NCBI GenBank assembly: GCA_032622095.1
Contig: CP136063.1
Span: 41,948,106-42,012,105, forward strand
DNA length: 64,000 bases
Direction of reading: 5' to 3'
Source of the DNA: Siphonodentalium dalli
Taxonomy: Eukaryota > Mollusca > Scaphopoda > Gadilida > Siphonodentaliidae
The stretch's first letter is position 1, and each line of letters opens with the position of its first letter. Of this stretch, positions 44,953 through 55,378 are shown piece by piece. The position numbers and the translations under genes were made by a program. The notes beneath the pieces were generated by a model. The model made no database searches. It was not told the origin of the DNA and saw nothing but the letters and a program-made list of their open reading frames with translations.

Positions 44953-45432
44953 AGGTACTCAATCCGATAAAACTCCTCTCAATTACTATTTCAATGGCTT
45001 CAGGGGTCAAAAATATTTGATTCGAGTCGAGGAAGTCACCCATCAAAGCTCAGATTTGTTAGATATCGATTTTAGAAATCTATTATTTTTCATTATCGGG
45101 AATACTTTCTGGCCCAGAACTCAGTCAAAATTGCGTTATTATTACCACTTGATTTTAGAGTTATCCATCCTTGTCTGTTTAAATATTGTTTTGGTGTACA
45201 CATCTCGCGCAGGTTACGAAACTGACGGCAATTATTAGTACTCATCTCGAGAAACTAACAAATTTCAAAAATCAATATCTAATAACTCTGAGCTTTGTTT
45301 GATGGGTTCCTCGACTCGAATCAAATATTTTTTACCCCCAAAGCCAAAGAAATAGTAAAATAGGACCCTCTGATCGGATTGTTGTTGTTGGAATCTGTTG
45401 AGATGGGGACCCTCTTTTCGGATTGAGTACCT
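44953..45432. mobile_element. 480-bp TTAA-flanked MITE with long TIRs
   Basis: Ends AGGTACTCAATCCGA and its inverse, flanked by TTAA at 44949-44952 and 45433-45436. The inverted similarity extends about 130 bp inward (AAATATTTGATTCGAGTCGA is common to both arms). TTAA duplication fits piggyBac- or Kolobok-type elements; the termini do not settle which. It lies in the putative intron between 44594 and 45569. Confidence 0.8.
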
Positions 45433-45568
45433 TTAACACACGCAGAGTTTGACACTGGTATTGCTCTATGCCTATTATGGTTGGCATGACCATAATCAAT
45501 TAGAGCATCCAGTTTATCGTTTCTACTGAGTACTGACACAATGATCATGCTGTCTTTCTTTCTTCTAG

Positions 45569-46040
45569 GTTCTTTGTCTTAATGATGCCGAACTGGAGAA
45601 TGTTTGTCGTCATCTAGGCCACACAAAAAATGGTCATCTAGAAAATTACCGAACCAGAAGTCCATATTTCGAAAGGGTCCACATTGGCAATATTCTCTTG
45701 ATGCAGGACTTGAATGTGCAAAAACATTTTGTTGATAAAAAACTCGAAGAAATAGACTATCTAGACATTTTACAACAACGAAAAACAAAGCTGATGAGTA
45801 ACCAGGTGGAAAGACCTCCAGATAGCCATGTGGAAAGTGCTTCAGATTCAGGGCCAGGAACTGATTCAAGAGACCACCAGTAGAAAAAAAGGGAAAGAAT
45901 GGTGGACACCAGTTGAGGTTACTGAGATAGAGAAATATATTCCAAAATATAACGTGTTTAAAAAACCCCGGACAAAAGAAGTGTTGGCAGCAAAGGAAAT
46001 AAAAGGTCGCAGACCACATGTCCCCCGACTCGAGTGGTAA
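45569..46040 (+). pseudogene. C-terminal exon of a protein with tyrosine-recombinase-like H-x-GH...YR box
   Basis: Acceptor TTTCTTCTAG ends at 45568. The frame runs to TGA-type stop at 45881-45883 with LNDAELENVCRHLGHTKNGH then ENYR, and LLMQDLN...KKLEEIDYLDIL. This matches a widespread fish/invertebrate family recalled by the pattern ELe-l--hMGH---vH---YRl---...akis-lL...gk-LddI. The RHLGH...H...YR spacing recalls the tyrosine recombinase box, hence the cautious name. After a frameshift near 45870, another frame supplies the family's usual ending (KKGKEWWTPVEVTEIEKYI to RPHVPRLEW, stop 46040). Confidence 0.55.
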
Positions 46041-46069
46041 ACTTCATGATTGGATTTGTTAGAAGGATA

Positions 46070-46765
46070 CTATTTGCAACAATGTTATACAGTATATAGA
46101 TGTTGCAAACCACCGCAAAATTTCTTGGACAAAACAACCCGATGAACAAACGCATACAAACGCGAAAAAATGATATTTTTGTATTAGCTATATAGATGTT
46201 GCAAATCACCAACATGTTAGGAACAATATCCCAGAGTTTCAAATCTCTACATTTAAAACTGTAGGAGGAGTTGATTATACCATGAAGGTACCCAATCTCA
46301 TCCAAAAGGCAAAAATGTTCCAAATTTTCTAAGTCGAAAACCCCCCAAAAATATGGAAAAAATGATATTTTTTATTAGCTATATAGATGTTGCAAATCAC
46401 CAACATGTTAGGAACAATATCCCAGAGTTTCAAATCTCTACATTTAAAACTGTAGGAGGAGTTAATTACACCATGAAGGTACCCAATCTCATCCAAAAGG
46501 CAAACATGTTCCAAATTTTCTAAGTCGAAAACCCCCCCAAAAATATGGAAAATTATATTTTTGATTAGCTATATAGATGTTGCAAATCACCAACATGTTA
46601 GGAACAATATCCCAGAGTTTCAAATCTCTACGTTTAAAACTGTAGGAGGAGTTGATTACACCATGAAGGTACCCAATCTCGGACGCACGGACGCACGGAC
46701 GCACGGACGCACGGACGGACGAGGGTCATTTCTATAGTCCTCCGACGGAAACGTCGGGGGGCAAA
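46070..46765 (+). mobile_element. Pearl-like element, family P5
   Basis: About three ~190-bp units (AGCTATATAGATGTTGCAAA, TAGGAACAATATCCCAGAGT) run from 46180 to 46680. A (GGACGCAC)n tract follows at 46680-46721, then a stem-loop at 46737-46762 with arms GTCCTCCGACG and CGTCGGGGGGC. Units 2 and 3 are almost identical, so expansion is recent. Left edge approximate. Confidence 0.75.
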
Positions 46766-47065
46766 AAGCAAATGCAATGGAGGTGAACTACACCTAAGAC
46801 CATGGCATACGATTGTCAAGAAAGTGTCTGCCAAGATTCAAAAATTAAAATCCAGGACAGACTTTCGGTAAACATTTAGGAACCATCAAATCACACCTAC
46901 TCTTGAGTGCCTAATAAACATACATGTACGATTATAAAAATCAAGGTTAAATTCCCACTTGTACGATCGTTATTTGGCCCTGTACATTTTTTAAATTAAC
47001 CAAAAGAAATAATTCACCAATCTTAAATTGTGTTATTGTGTAAACAACAAACGTCCGTTTCTTAA

Positions 47066-47281
47066 CCCTTTGAGTGCCAGGTCGATTTTTGTATCAACCC
47101 ATATACCCTGTGCCAATGCATTCTCGACCATAGGTCACCTCGCATATATAAGAGAATGCATTGGCTTAACAATTTTATTTTTTTTACAATTTTTTACAAT
47201 TTTAATAATTTATTCTTATATTCTTTAAGACTTATTTTGTAGGTTTAGGGCCGATGCGATCGACCCCTGGCACCCAAAGGG
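47066..47281. mobile_element. 216-bp piggyBac-like MITE
   Basis: Left end CCCTTTGAGTGCCAGGTCGA; reverse complement of the right end CCCTTTGGGTGCCAGGGGTC. Flanks TTAA (47062-47065) and TCAA (47282-47285). A CCCTTTG..TGCCA terminus next to TTAA is a familiar piggyBac-type pattern. Confidence 0.75.
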
Positions 47282-47329
47282 TCAAAATACGTAGAGTAGA
47301 AATACAGATCAATCCAATGATCATAGTCA

Positions 47330-47660
47330 ACAATTTAAAAAACATTTTCAGAATAAATAACACAATTTTTTTCCGACTAAATCCTGAAAAGTTACCCATA
47401 ATTCTCCTGTGGTTAAAGGAGTCAATTAATTAGGGCATTACTGTATAGTTGTTTTAATATCAGTATCTTCTTGACATCGAATAGCTCCAAAACCTTGGAA
47501 AACACATTGCTTTAGGTATAGTATTTTTAAAAATCTCCATCGACAAGACACCCCGTCTCGAATTCGCCCGCCTCACTACTTTGCAGCTCGGACGATGTGT
47601 TCCACATCGTATGGTGACTAATGGCCTCCAATAATTTAAGGATTCAGCCGGCCCTGGTTA
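47330..47660 (+). repeat. Module R1, copy a
   Basis: AATAAATAACACAA...TTCTTGACATCGAATAGCTC...CTTGGAAAACACATTGCTTT...GGCCTCC...CCGGCCCTG. Copies b-e are at 51040-51230, 51888-52128, 57826-58075 and 59087-59322. Confidence 0.85.
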
Positions 47661-47880
47661 TAACGACAGCATTATGAAGGACATACTTTATTATATGCTA
47701 TCCCAGGTCGGCAGTATGGCTGATAAGAGCATTAGTGGTAAAAATGTTTCAAGCTATGAGTAACAATGACAAAAGTTTGATAGACAGCAAGATGACTACT
47801 GCAGCTCAGATCAGACAATGACGATAAGTCGCTTGCACTACTCAGGAAACTGGGTTGAATCAGGCCTCAGCTCACAAGGC
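47661..47880 (+). repeat. Module F, copy a
   Basis: CGACAGCATTATGAAGGACA...CTATCCCAGGTCGGCAGTATG then an acidic coding-like stretch (GCTCAGA..GATGACGATAAG). Further copies follow R1 at 51230-51420, 52510-52620, 58415-58620 and 59700-59880. Confidence 0.75.
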
Positions 47881-48325
47881 GACTTGGGCGAGATTGGCGC
47901 CTTACTGTCGCTGACTTCGCTCTATTGTTGCTCTAAGGCGAAAATCAAAGTCACCTTCAATTTTAGAGGGAAATATATATTTTTTTCCTAATGTTTGTTC
48001 CAGTTTTTTTCCGAGACATGTCCATATATAGATTAATTGTGGCGGCCATCCCAAAAAAGAAACAGACGATGCAGAGACAAAGACCCCAAGTGTTTAAAAT
48101 AAAAAATTAAATATGACCTATTGTTTTGTGTTGTTATTCAGTCGCCTTTGTTCCCTTTGCGGTAATGAATATTAATCACTTCGCATCTTTGTTGCTACTG
48201 ACCATCGTGAGTGTCACAAATAAATGTTTTAATTAACACTTATCAGCTCCACGAAGGGTGATTGAGATGCGTGTTTATTTTACTAACACAATAACCCTTT
48301 GATGTCCGATGTTCACGACAACCCA

Positions 48326-48497
48326 ACATATGTTGTTGTAAGCCTGTCGAGCAGTATACCATTATTGAGATGACAGAAAAAATAACCACAAAACAGCTTA
48401 TCGAACTGGATATTCAGCTCAATGAAAATAATGAAGCTCTGAAGAAGGTAAGTATGCCTGTAAAACATATGTTGTTGTAAGCCTGTCGAGCAGTATA
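48326..48497 (+). repeat. 33-bp direct repeat bracketing a small exon
   Basis: ACATATGTTGTTGTAAGCCT and the next 13 bases (to GCAGTATA) occur at 48326-48358 and 48465-48497. Confidence 0.85.
48370..48447 (+). CDS. Small putative first exon
   Basis: ATG at 48370, 26 codons (MTEKITTKQLIELDIQLNEN...), then a consensus donor AAG|GTAAGT. It could start a coiled-coil-like protein. The downstream exon is not established; the zinc-finger-like exon at 48627 is a candidate. No family recognised. Confidence 0.35.
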
Positions 48498-48626
48498 TAG
48501 CCACTGAATTGATAGCAGATTGCCATTATTCCTTGATCATTCAAGATGTCTCTCTCATCTTGGTTGTCGACACAATCCCAGTCTTCTAAGTGATATTAAA
48601 GGTACTGCAAAAAACTTGCTCAAACT

Positions 48627-48752
48627 GTGTTTGATTGGTATGTCTTAGATGACAACAATAATTGGCATTGTTCCCTGTGTAGGGCAGCCAAGCTCAACAC
48701 AGCATATTCTCGAGGTCATGAGACCCTGGCGAAAACCTCAAACCACACTCGA
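48627..48752 (+). CDS. TTF/BED-like zinc-finger exon fragment
   Basis: FDWYVLDDNNNWHCSLCRAA then GHETLAKTSNHTRHGT, consistent with the W-x-C-x2-C ... L-x(n)-H-x2-H layout of hAT-associated TTF/BED fingers. A donor-like CTT|GTAAGTG follows at about 48760. Partial, no start; weak family call. Confidence 0.35.
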
Positions 48753-48809
48753 CATGGCACTTGTAAGTGTAAATATATTTTATTTGCTAAAAGTTATTCA
48801 TTAAAATGA

Positions 48810-51039
48810 AAGTGCAATTCTCAGTGCTGAAACGTTTTAATACATATTAATATCCAGATATTTAGAAAGCCGTGAATATAGTCCAGGAAGGACAACTCTA
48901 CTTCAAACATTCAAAGTACAGTAGATTTAGCTTATTTCCAATTAAGGAAGGACAACTCTATCTTCTCAGTAACAGCTATTTCGTTGTATTTTTGAAGACG
49001 CATTCTCTATTGACATTAAAATGAACTAAGTTAACATGCGCCAAATTAGGGATAGCTATAGATTACTTATTATAGTGGCCTAATCCCGACTACTCTGGCT
49101 CCCTGTTGATAAATTAATTAGTCACCATTGTATCACTGCTCATTCAGTGGAATTTTATTACTTAATCGGATTATCCTTGGCCAGGGGCGTAGTGGGCGTA
49201 CCATTTTTCGTACAGCCGAATAATATGGGGCACAATTTACATCTTGTAGGAGGGGGTTCGGGGCGCATGCACTGTGGATTTTTTTTGGATATTGCTTTCA
49301 AAATGACGCATTTTACTTGGTTTACTGATATATATACTGTACATGCATCTAGAAGTGGTTAGAAAAATGGAAATCAGTTACACCCGTTTACGAGCGGTCT
49401 CTCTGGAATCTCAGAAATAATGTAACACTTGTAACGCTTTGTAACATGTCGCTACACTGAGACGGTAGGAATAAAATATGCTGCGGTTTTCTATTCGGTA
49501 CTTTAAATCATTTGTAACACTTGTAACACTATTACAAAATGCCTAGTGGAGGAAAAATGTACCGGATTCATGCAATATATGTACTCCAGTGATGTTATGT
49601 ATACATGTGGTAACCAAATTTTATTTATATAACATGTCGATGTTCCAACAACGCAGTTGATCATGATTTGGGAAAATTACTGCGAATTGACAGCTCAACT
49701 GCATGCTAGTTAAATTGATTTGAGCAACAGTCTCTCGGCTGACCATTACCCTCAAGCCACACATCACATAAGAAAGATTAAGTTTGAATAACAAACTTTT
49801 GTCCAAATGTCTGCATGTGCAAATGCTTGCGAATGAACAGTCGACATGGTTGCTTGTCTTTGTTGGTTTATTGTGTCGGTTCAATTATGTTAGTGACATC
49901 CTACAGTTGACGATACACGTATCGTAATGTTCAACTAAATTACCAAAATCCACACTCAATACCACGCACTTTCCTGGCAGTGCTTAGCCCTGGTGCATAA
50001 ATTAGGAATAGGCCTATATCGGAAAGGAGTTTGTGTTATGGCTGAAAGGGCCATTGGTCGGTGTGTTTGTATATAACGCCAGATCTATACCATGCATGTG
50101 CATTCATGTATGCACGAATATGATGCAACTTATCATAACTAAGTGTACTCCTCAAATATTATAATCAATTTGTTGTTCCAATACTCTTAATACGTTAATT
50201 GGGCATACCGGGAATGGCAGGATTGTTAACATTGGAGGCTGAACTTATCGGAATTGCATTGGGCGGTGATCGTGTCCTGATCCTGCATGTTAGAAGTATA
50301 TCATTCGCCTTTGCCAGCAAAATATTGGTACGGCCAAAACCGTCCAGCGGTACCCAGAATTACGCCCTTGTCCTTGGCCTAGTTATTCATTAGTTTCTAT
50401 TGTTTCGTCCCAGCAATATTATTTTGGGGCTCTATTGGTTTATCTTTACTGTGCAGCCGATCACTAGTCCCTTTTGTTTTTTCCAGCCGATACCCACATT
50501 ACAGCAGTCACCAAAAGTAAGCTCGCCAAACAACAACCGTTGACATACGGGTATTTTAATCTGTGGTATGGATAATTTATTGCAAAGATTGCCTTGTAAT
50601 ACTTTCAACTCGGACTTGGATTTTGGATATAACACCTGGTTGATTAAACTCATAGAACAAAAAATTTCCTAAGACGAAGAGCACATCCTGACCTACCTAA
50701 AATCTGCCTACCACATCACCATTCGGGAATTGCCGAAAGAAGAATTCTCACATATCATCGACTTAGTTAGTTTATTGGGTGTCGAGACAATAGAAGCTTC
50801 ACGTCTGACTTACAAAAGTGACAAATCGTTATCTGACTTTCAAAGTCTTAACATTTTGTTGTCAGTTGTACTACATGTATTATATGTCAGTTTTGTTTGT
50901 TGCTTATGTTATTATGCTTCATGCTAGCAATTAAAAGAATAAAATAATTTTTAAAATATCATTTTAATTTTTTGTCAATTTTTGGTAGTCTCCCCACTTC
51001 TCCCTAAAATTCCTGAAGTCTCCCTAAATTTCCTGTCCT
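48810..51039. other. Mostly unassigned DNA
   Basis: No confident gene. 50670-50860 is open (LTYLKSAYHITIRELPKEEF, FSHIIDLVSLLGVETIEASR) and may be an exon of an unknown protein. Nothing clear at 48900-50600. Confidence 0.35.
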
Positions 51040-51230
51040 AGGAATAAATAACACAAATACAGTCATTATAATAAAAGTATCTTCTTGACATCGAATAGCT
51101 CCAAAACCTTGGAAAACACATTGCTTTAGGTACAGTATTTTTCAAAATTTCTAATGACGAGAGGGGGACACTCCTTCGAGTTCTCCCTGGCTCGCCGCTA
51201 TTTTAAGGCTTCCGCTGGCCCTGGTAATAA
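51040..51230 (+). repeat. Module R1, copy b
   Basis: Same module as 47330-47660 with an internal deletion. Followed directly by module F. Confidence 0.8.
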
Positions 51231-51299
51231 TGACAGCAGTATGGACACTCGATTATATGCTATCCCAGGTCGGCCGTATGGCTGATAAAGAGTATTTAA

Positions 51300-51803
51300 A
51301 AATGTTCAAGCTATGGGTAACAATGACAAAATTCTGATGCACCAGGAAGATGACTACTGCAGCTCAGACGATGACGATAAGCCGCTTGCACTACTCAGGA
51401 AACGGGGGTCGAAGCATTTTACTATTATCTGATGACGAAACCTTGATTAACTTGAAACGGGCACGTAAAGACTACCGAAGTGATGATTATATGTGTAACC
51501 CAGAGTTTCATAAGTAAATTATGTAAGTTATATCCAGAGGAATGTAAAACAAAAGAACTGATGCCTATGTCGAAAGGGGTGTACAGAAAATATTTTAACG
51601 AGAACTTCAATAGTTCCTTCCATAAACCAAAGAAAGACCAATGCCTCCTGTTCAGAAAGTACCACAGAGAAAAGGCATTCACAGGAAACGTTTCATCGAA
51701 CCTGGAGTCAGAATACACTTCTCACCAGGAACGAATAATCCGTACACGGGAAGAGAAAGCGGAAAGTCATTTCCGACTAGACCATGAAAACAATGACTTT
51801 TGA
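51300..51803 (+). pseudogene. Transposase-like protein fragment (FNxxFHxPKKDxC type), copy 1
   Basis: Two frames: an acidic part (DDDDKPLALLRKRG; LLSDDETLINLKRARKDY) and, from about 51500, KLCKLYPEECK, VYRKYFNENFNSSFHKPKKD and a charged helix. The FN--FH-PKKD-C block recurs in uncharacterised, probably transposon-derived proteins of insects, cnidarians and molluscs (from memory). In typical members the Cys is the first of a zinc-binding pair; here the second position is altered (QCLLFRKY). Stop at 51801-51803. Copy 2 is at 58500-58998. Confidence 0.5.
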
Positions 51804-51887
51804 TCATGAAGCTGTCCTGTCTGCACCATGTGGTTTGGTTAGTCAGTTATATTATAGACTTCAAGTCTCCCTGTTCTGAACCCCTAG

Positions 51888-52128
51888 GAATAAATAACAC
51901 AAATACAGTCGTTTTAACATCAGTATCTTCTTGACATCGAATAGCTCCAAAACCTTGGAAAACACATTGCTTTAGGTATAGTATTTTTAAAAATCTCAAA
52001 TGACGAGAGGGGGACACTCCTTCGAGTTCTCCCCGGCTCACCGCTACGCAGCTTGGACGATACGTTCCACATCGTATGGTCACTAATGGCCTGAGTAATA
52101 TTTTAAGGCTTCCACCGGCCCTGTGTTA
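51888..52128 (+). repeat. Module R1, copy c
   Basis: Nearly full-length R1, very close to copy e at 59087-59322. Confidence 0.85.
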
Positions 52129-52149
52129 TACAGGACATAAAACACGTAT

Positions 52150-52480
52150 TAAAAAAAAATAAGGAACAATTTAGAATCAAGCAAATTGGACAATGAAAAT
52201 GTTCCTGGGCGATACCCGATTCTTAACAAGAGACCAATAATTTGGGAGCACTGGAAAGGGGCATTCAACCACAATTTCCAACATGGGTTTAGGATACACA
52301 GAAAGCTCACTCCAGACCACATAAATTTAAATTCATTCCTGAAAATGAGAAACCACTTGGCTACTGACGTTTTGTCTGCAGACATGACATGTTGTATCCC
52401 ATGGAGCAGTATCAGTGTACCATGCAAAATACTTCGCAGCTTGGATGTGTTCTGCATCGTACATGTATGGTCACTAATAA
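52150..52480 (+). pseudogene. THAP/P-element-like transposase fragment, copy 1
   Basis: NVPGRYPILNKRPIIWEHWK, then HRKLTPDHINLNSFLKMRNH and LATDVL. The KLT--HI-l-S--KMR--LA--VL pattern resembles a helical segment of THAP9/P-element-like and related invertebrate proteins. Related copies: 58120-58340 (part damaged) and 59375-59620. Copy 1 differs by a frame change after LSADM. Confidence 0.45.
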
Positions 52481-52509
52481 CCTGACCAATATATTAAGGC
52501 TTCCACCGG

Positions 52510-52620
52510 CCCTGGTAATAATGACAGCATTATGGACATACTCGATTATATGCAATCCCAGGTCGGCAGTATGGCTGATAAGAGTATTATATGCTATCCC
52601 AGGTCGGCCGTATGGGCGAC
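52510..52620 (+). repeat. Module F, copy c
   Basis: TAATAATGACAGCATTATGG...CTATCCCAGGTCGGCCGTATG, with the last ~35 bp internally repeated (CCCAGGTCGGC(A/C)GTATGG twice). Confidence 0.75.
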
Positions 52621-52689
52621 TATAGGTCTGCCCAGTTAAACAAATCGACCAAACTAGCAGATCCCAGATTTTGTAATCTGGCACAATTT

Positions 52690-55378
52690 TGAAAGTAGTA
52701 AATCTAATTGCATTGTTGTTGACGTACAGAATCAAAATGCAAAAGGCTCATCTTCTGAGTACTTGCCTCCTAATCATCATGCAAGGGTGCTTTTCAATTG
52801 AGTGCTCAGTATAATCATCCTGTATTCACTTCCGAATCACATTCTCGGAATATTTTTCCCACTAATCAACTGACTAATCTTGATACAGTTAACATCAGCT
52901 CACAAGATAATTCATTTGGCACTTGCCAAGTGAGCACAGTGGAAAATATGCAAGTTTCTCTTTCCGATGAACACCACTTGAACACAAGGGAATCGTCACA
53001 GTTGTCATCCAATGATTGTTTGAGTGTTCCAGTTGACCCAGTATGTCAGAACAATTCAAATGCACTTGAGTCACAAAGGGAAATGGGCGTTTTGAATGAC
53101 TGTACGTCTCATGATTATGGGAGTTCTGATTCCCAGTTTCATGTGAGTGAGAATTCAGTTACGCCTGGTTCAGCCTCTGGTGACGACCCGAGAGAAATTG
53201 CAGTCACACAATTAAATCATGCAGAAAATCTTTCTAGTTGTGATAACACGGAAGTGATTTGTTCCAAAATAAATCCACTTACACCCAACTCAATTTCACA
53301 TGAACATCTTTGCACATTCAGTGTAAATGTAACTTGTAAAACAGACTGCCACATTATTGCAGGATCACAAGTATTCTCAAGTCATGTCAAAAGTGAACCC
53401 AGCTACACAGGGAATCCATTAGTTCCCATTAGGGTGGTCACGAAATTGCAAAATACATGTGATTTCCAAAGTAATCCAACATTTGACAAATTTTGTGAAG
53501 AAATTGAAAGTTACAATGAAGTAGTGCATTCAGTTGGGAGATCGCTCCCAGTAACAGAAAGTAAAGAACCTCTGTTTTGCAAAGCATGGATGAATGGCAT
53601 GCTATTGTCTTCAGACATGGTTAATGCTAATTTGGAAATTGCACACTCTTCAAATATCCATAGAAGTACAGGGACACATGTAAATATGGATTCTGATTTT
53701 GTAGAAGTTGATCTCACATGTAATAGGGCATATTGCCCTGTAACTTCATCGAAATTAGATGGAAATCATTCTGTCCCTGCAGACAGGCTCACTGGCCCGA
53801 CACATCTGAATGCAATTGTCATATCGCATTCTGAAAACAATACTCCGGTATCTAAAAGCAGAAATTAAATAAAACGTATTACATTAGGTACAGATTTATC
53901 AAACAATCAGTCTTGCAATGGTACTGAGGTTGATCAAGTCGCAAACATTGGTTCTAATCCCTCTGGAACATCCATCAATGCACACATCACTGCATTGGAT
54001 AGCAATACATATACTTCCCTACAAGATTAGGGATGCCATGATTAATCGTATAATCGATGAACCGTTGATAAAGCCGATAATCGAATACCATTTCCATCGT
54101 CGATTAATTTACGTTATTTATTTCGGACGTCAGAAAATGCTATGTATTACTGAATACCGTGTTTGTTCTACAGTTTAATCTACAACCGAGGGGTTAACAT
54201 CCTTTGAACATTCCAATAACATGAGTACTGACTAATATATGTAGCAAACAGTCGGCAGTTCATTTGATTATGCGACATGGTTTCTCATCGGGTCATGGCG
54301 ACATCGTTGTATATTTATACTTGAAAGGTGGCACTATGTCTTTGAAATGTGCCAACTGTCATCGTGTTCATTGTTCAATGAACTGAATGCACTCGCCCCT
54401 GAATCTGCTTGGACCAATGGGAAGTTGATTGACATTCTCTATGCGAGTATACTTTGTTTGCATATATAAATTATACTAAGAAGTTACAAGTAAAGGCTAT
54501 TGCATATCGTGTGGTGAATACTGAACGAAACTGACTATTATGAAATACTTACCTTGTTCTGAGTCCTACAATGTGCGGGTGGGGTAACACCTTTGTGGTT
54601 GTTAACCACGCTTTGGTAGTTTTATGACACTTTTAGTTTCCGATTTGATTCCTTTTTTAGGATCCGCCGAGAACTGTGCTGGTATTCAATACATTGTGCT
54701 CATTAGTGTTAATACTAATTATGACGCACTTTATTAACGTAAAAATTACATAATCAGATGCCTAAAACAACCAGCGACAGTGCAGTTAACCAGCACCCAG
54801 CCAATAGACCATATTACGGAATTATATAACTTCAGCTGATGTTATTATTAGGTACGATTAATTGATTATAGTCGATTATTGACGACCGATTATCGATTAT
54901 CAAAATCAATAATCGTGGCACCTCTATACAAGATAACAGGTTTCTCTCACAAAGTGACAAGTATATGCAAATCACAGAAACAAAACAGTGGGCTAACTGC
55001 GGTGAGCCCAATTCAACTGCTGTGACCAACAGCTTACACTGGCATCACCTTGACACTCCTCATATGACCAAAGCATATGAAGAGATTGAAAATGCTGACT
55101 ATGGTTTTCTGGCAGGGTTGTCACATGAGAATAATCTAGAAGTTGTGGATCATAAGAAGTCCAGTAAATGTAGCTTTCATGGTGACAGACCCTTGTCAGA
55201 TATACTGTTTCTGTCAGATGGTAAAGACAATCTGACAGATGGCATTCACTTCAGAATTAATGTGGGCCACAAATATCAAACATCACATTTTGGGCTTTCA
55301 GATTGGATCGGGCAGATGGTTCTTGCCCGAAGGACAAGCCAGCAGGCAATTTTGATGGCCACAAATAAACTAAACTAA
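52690..55378 (+). pseudogene. Long Ser/Asn-rich protein, split by a hAT element
   Basis: Upstream coding in another frame (IVVDVQNQNAKGSSSEYLPP, up to VLFN near 52790) shifts into the frame 52798-53868 and reads on after one TAA (53866-53868) to 54027. Removal of the hAT element and one target copy joins it in frame to 54935-55378. Total is about 558 codons from 52798. Composition is rich in S, N, T, D and H with scattered Cys. VKSEP near 53390 fits a SUMO-acceptor-like PsiKxE-like site loosely. No domain recognised; it could be the disordered part of a large nuclear protein. Three lesions make it a pseudogene. Confidence 0.55.
54028..54926. mobile_element. Non-autonomous hAT element (899 bp), copy 2
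   Basis: Perfect 8-bp target duplication TACAAGAT at 54020-54027 and 54927-54934. TIRs TAGGGATGCCATGATTA and, from the right, TAGAGGTGCCACGATTA. It is the same family as 30035-31137 in reverse orientation, about 200 bp shorter, with the same ATAATCGATTAT-rich subterminal blocks. Confidence 0.92.

Noticed and set aside
44810-45238. 142-residue ORF
   Set aside because: Crosses the left border and arm of the TTAA MITE; no conserved motif.
52149-52735. Minus-strand ORFs of about 100 residues (also 59298-59681)
   Set aside because: Antisense of the KLTxxHIN-type transposase fragment and module F; the sense strand carries the recognisable motif.
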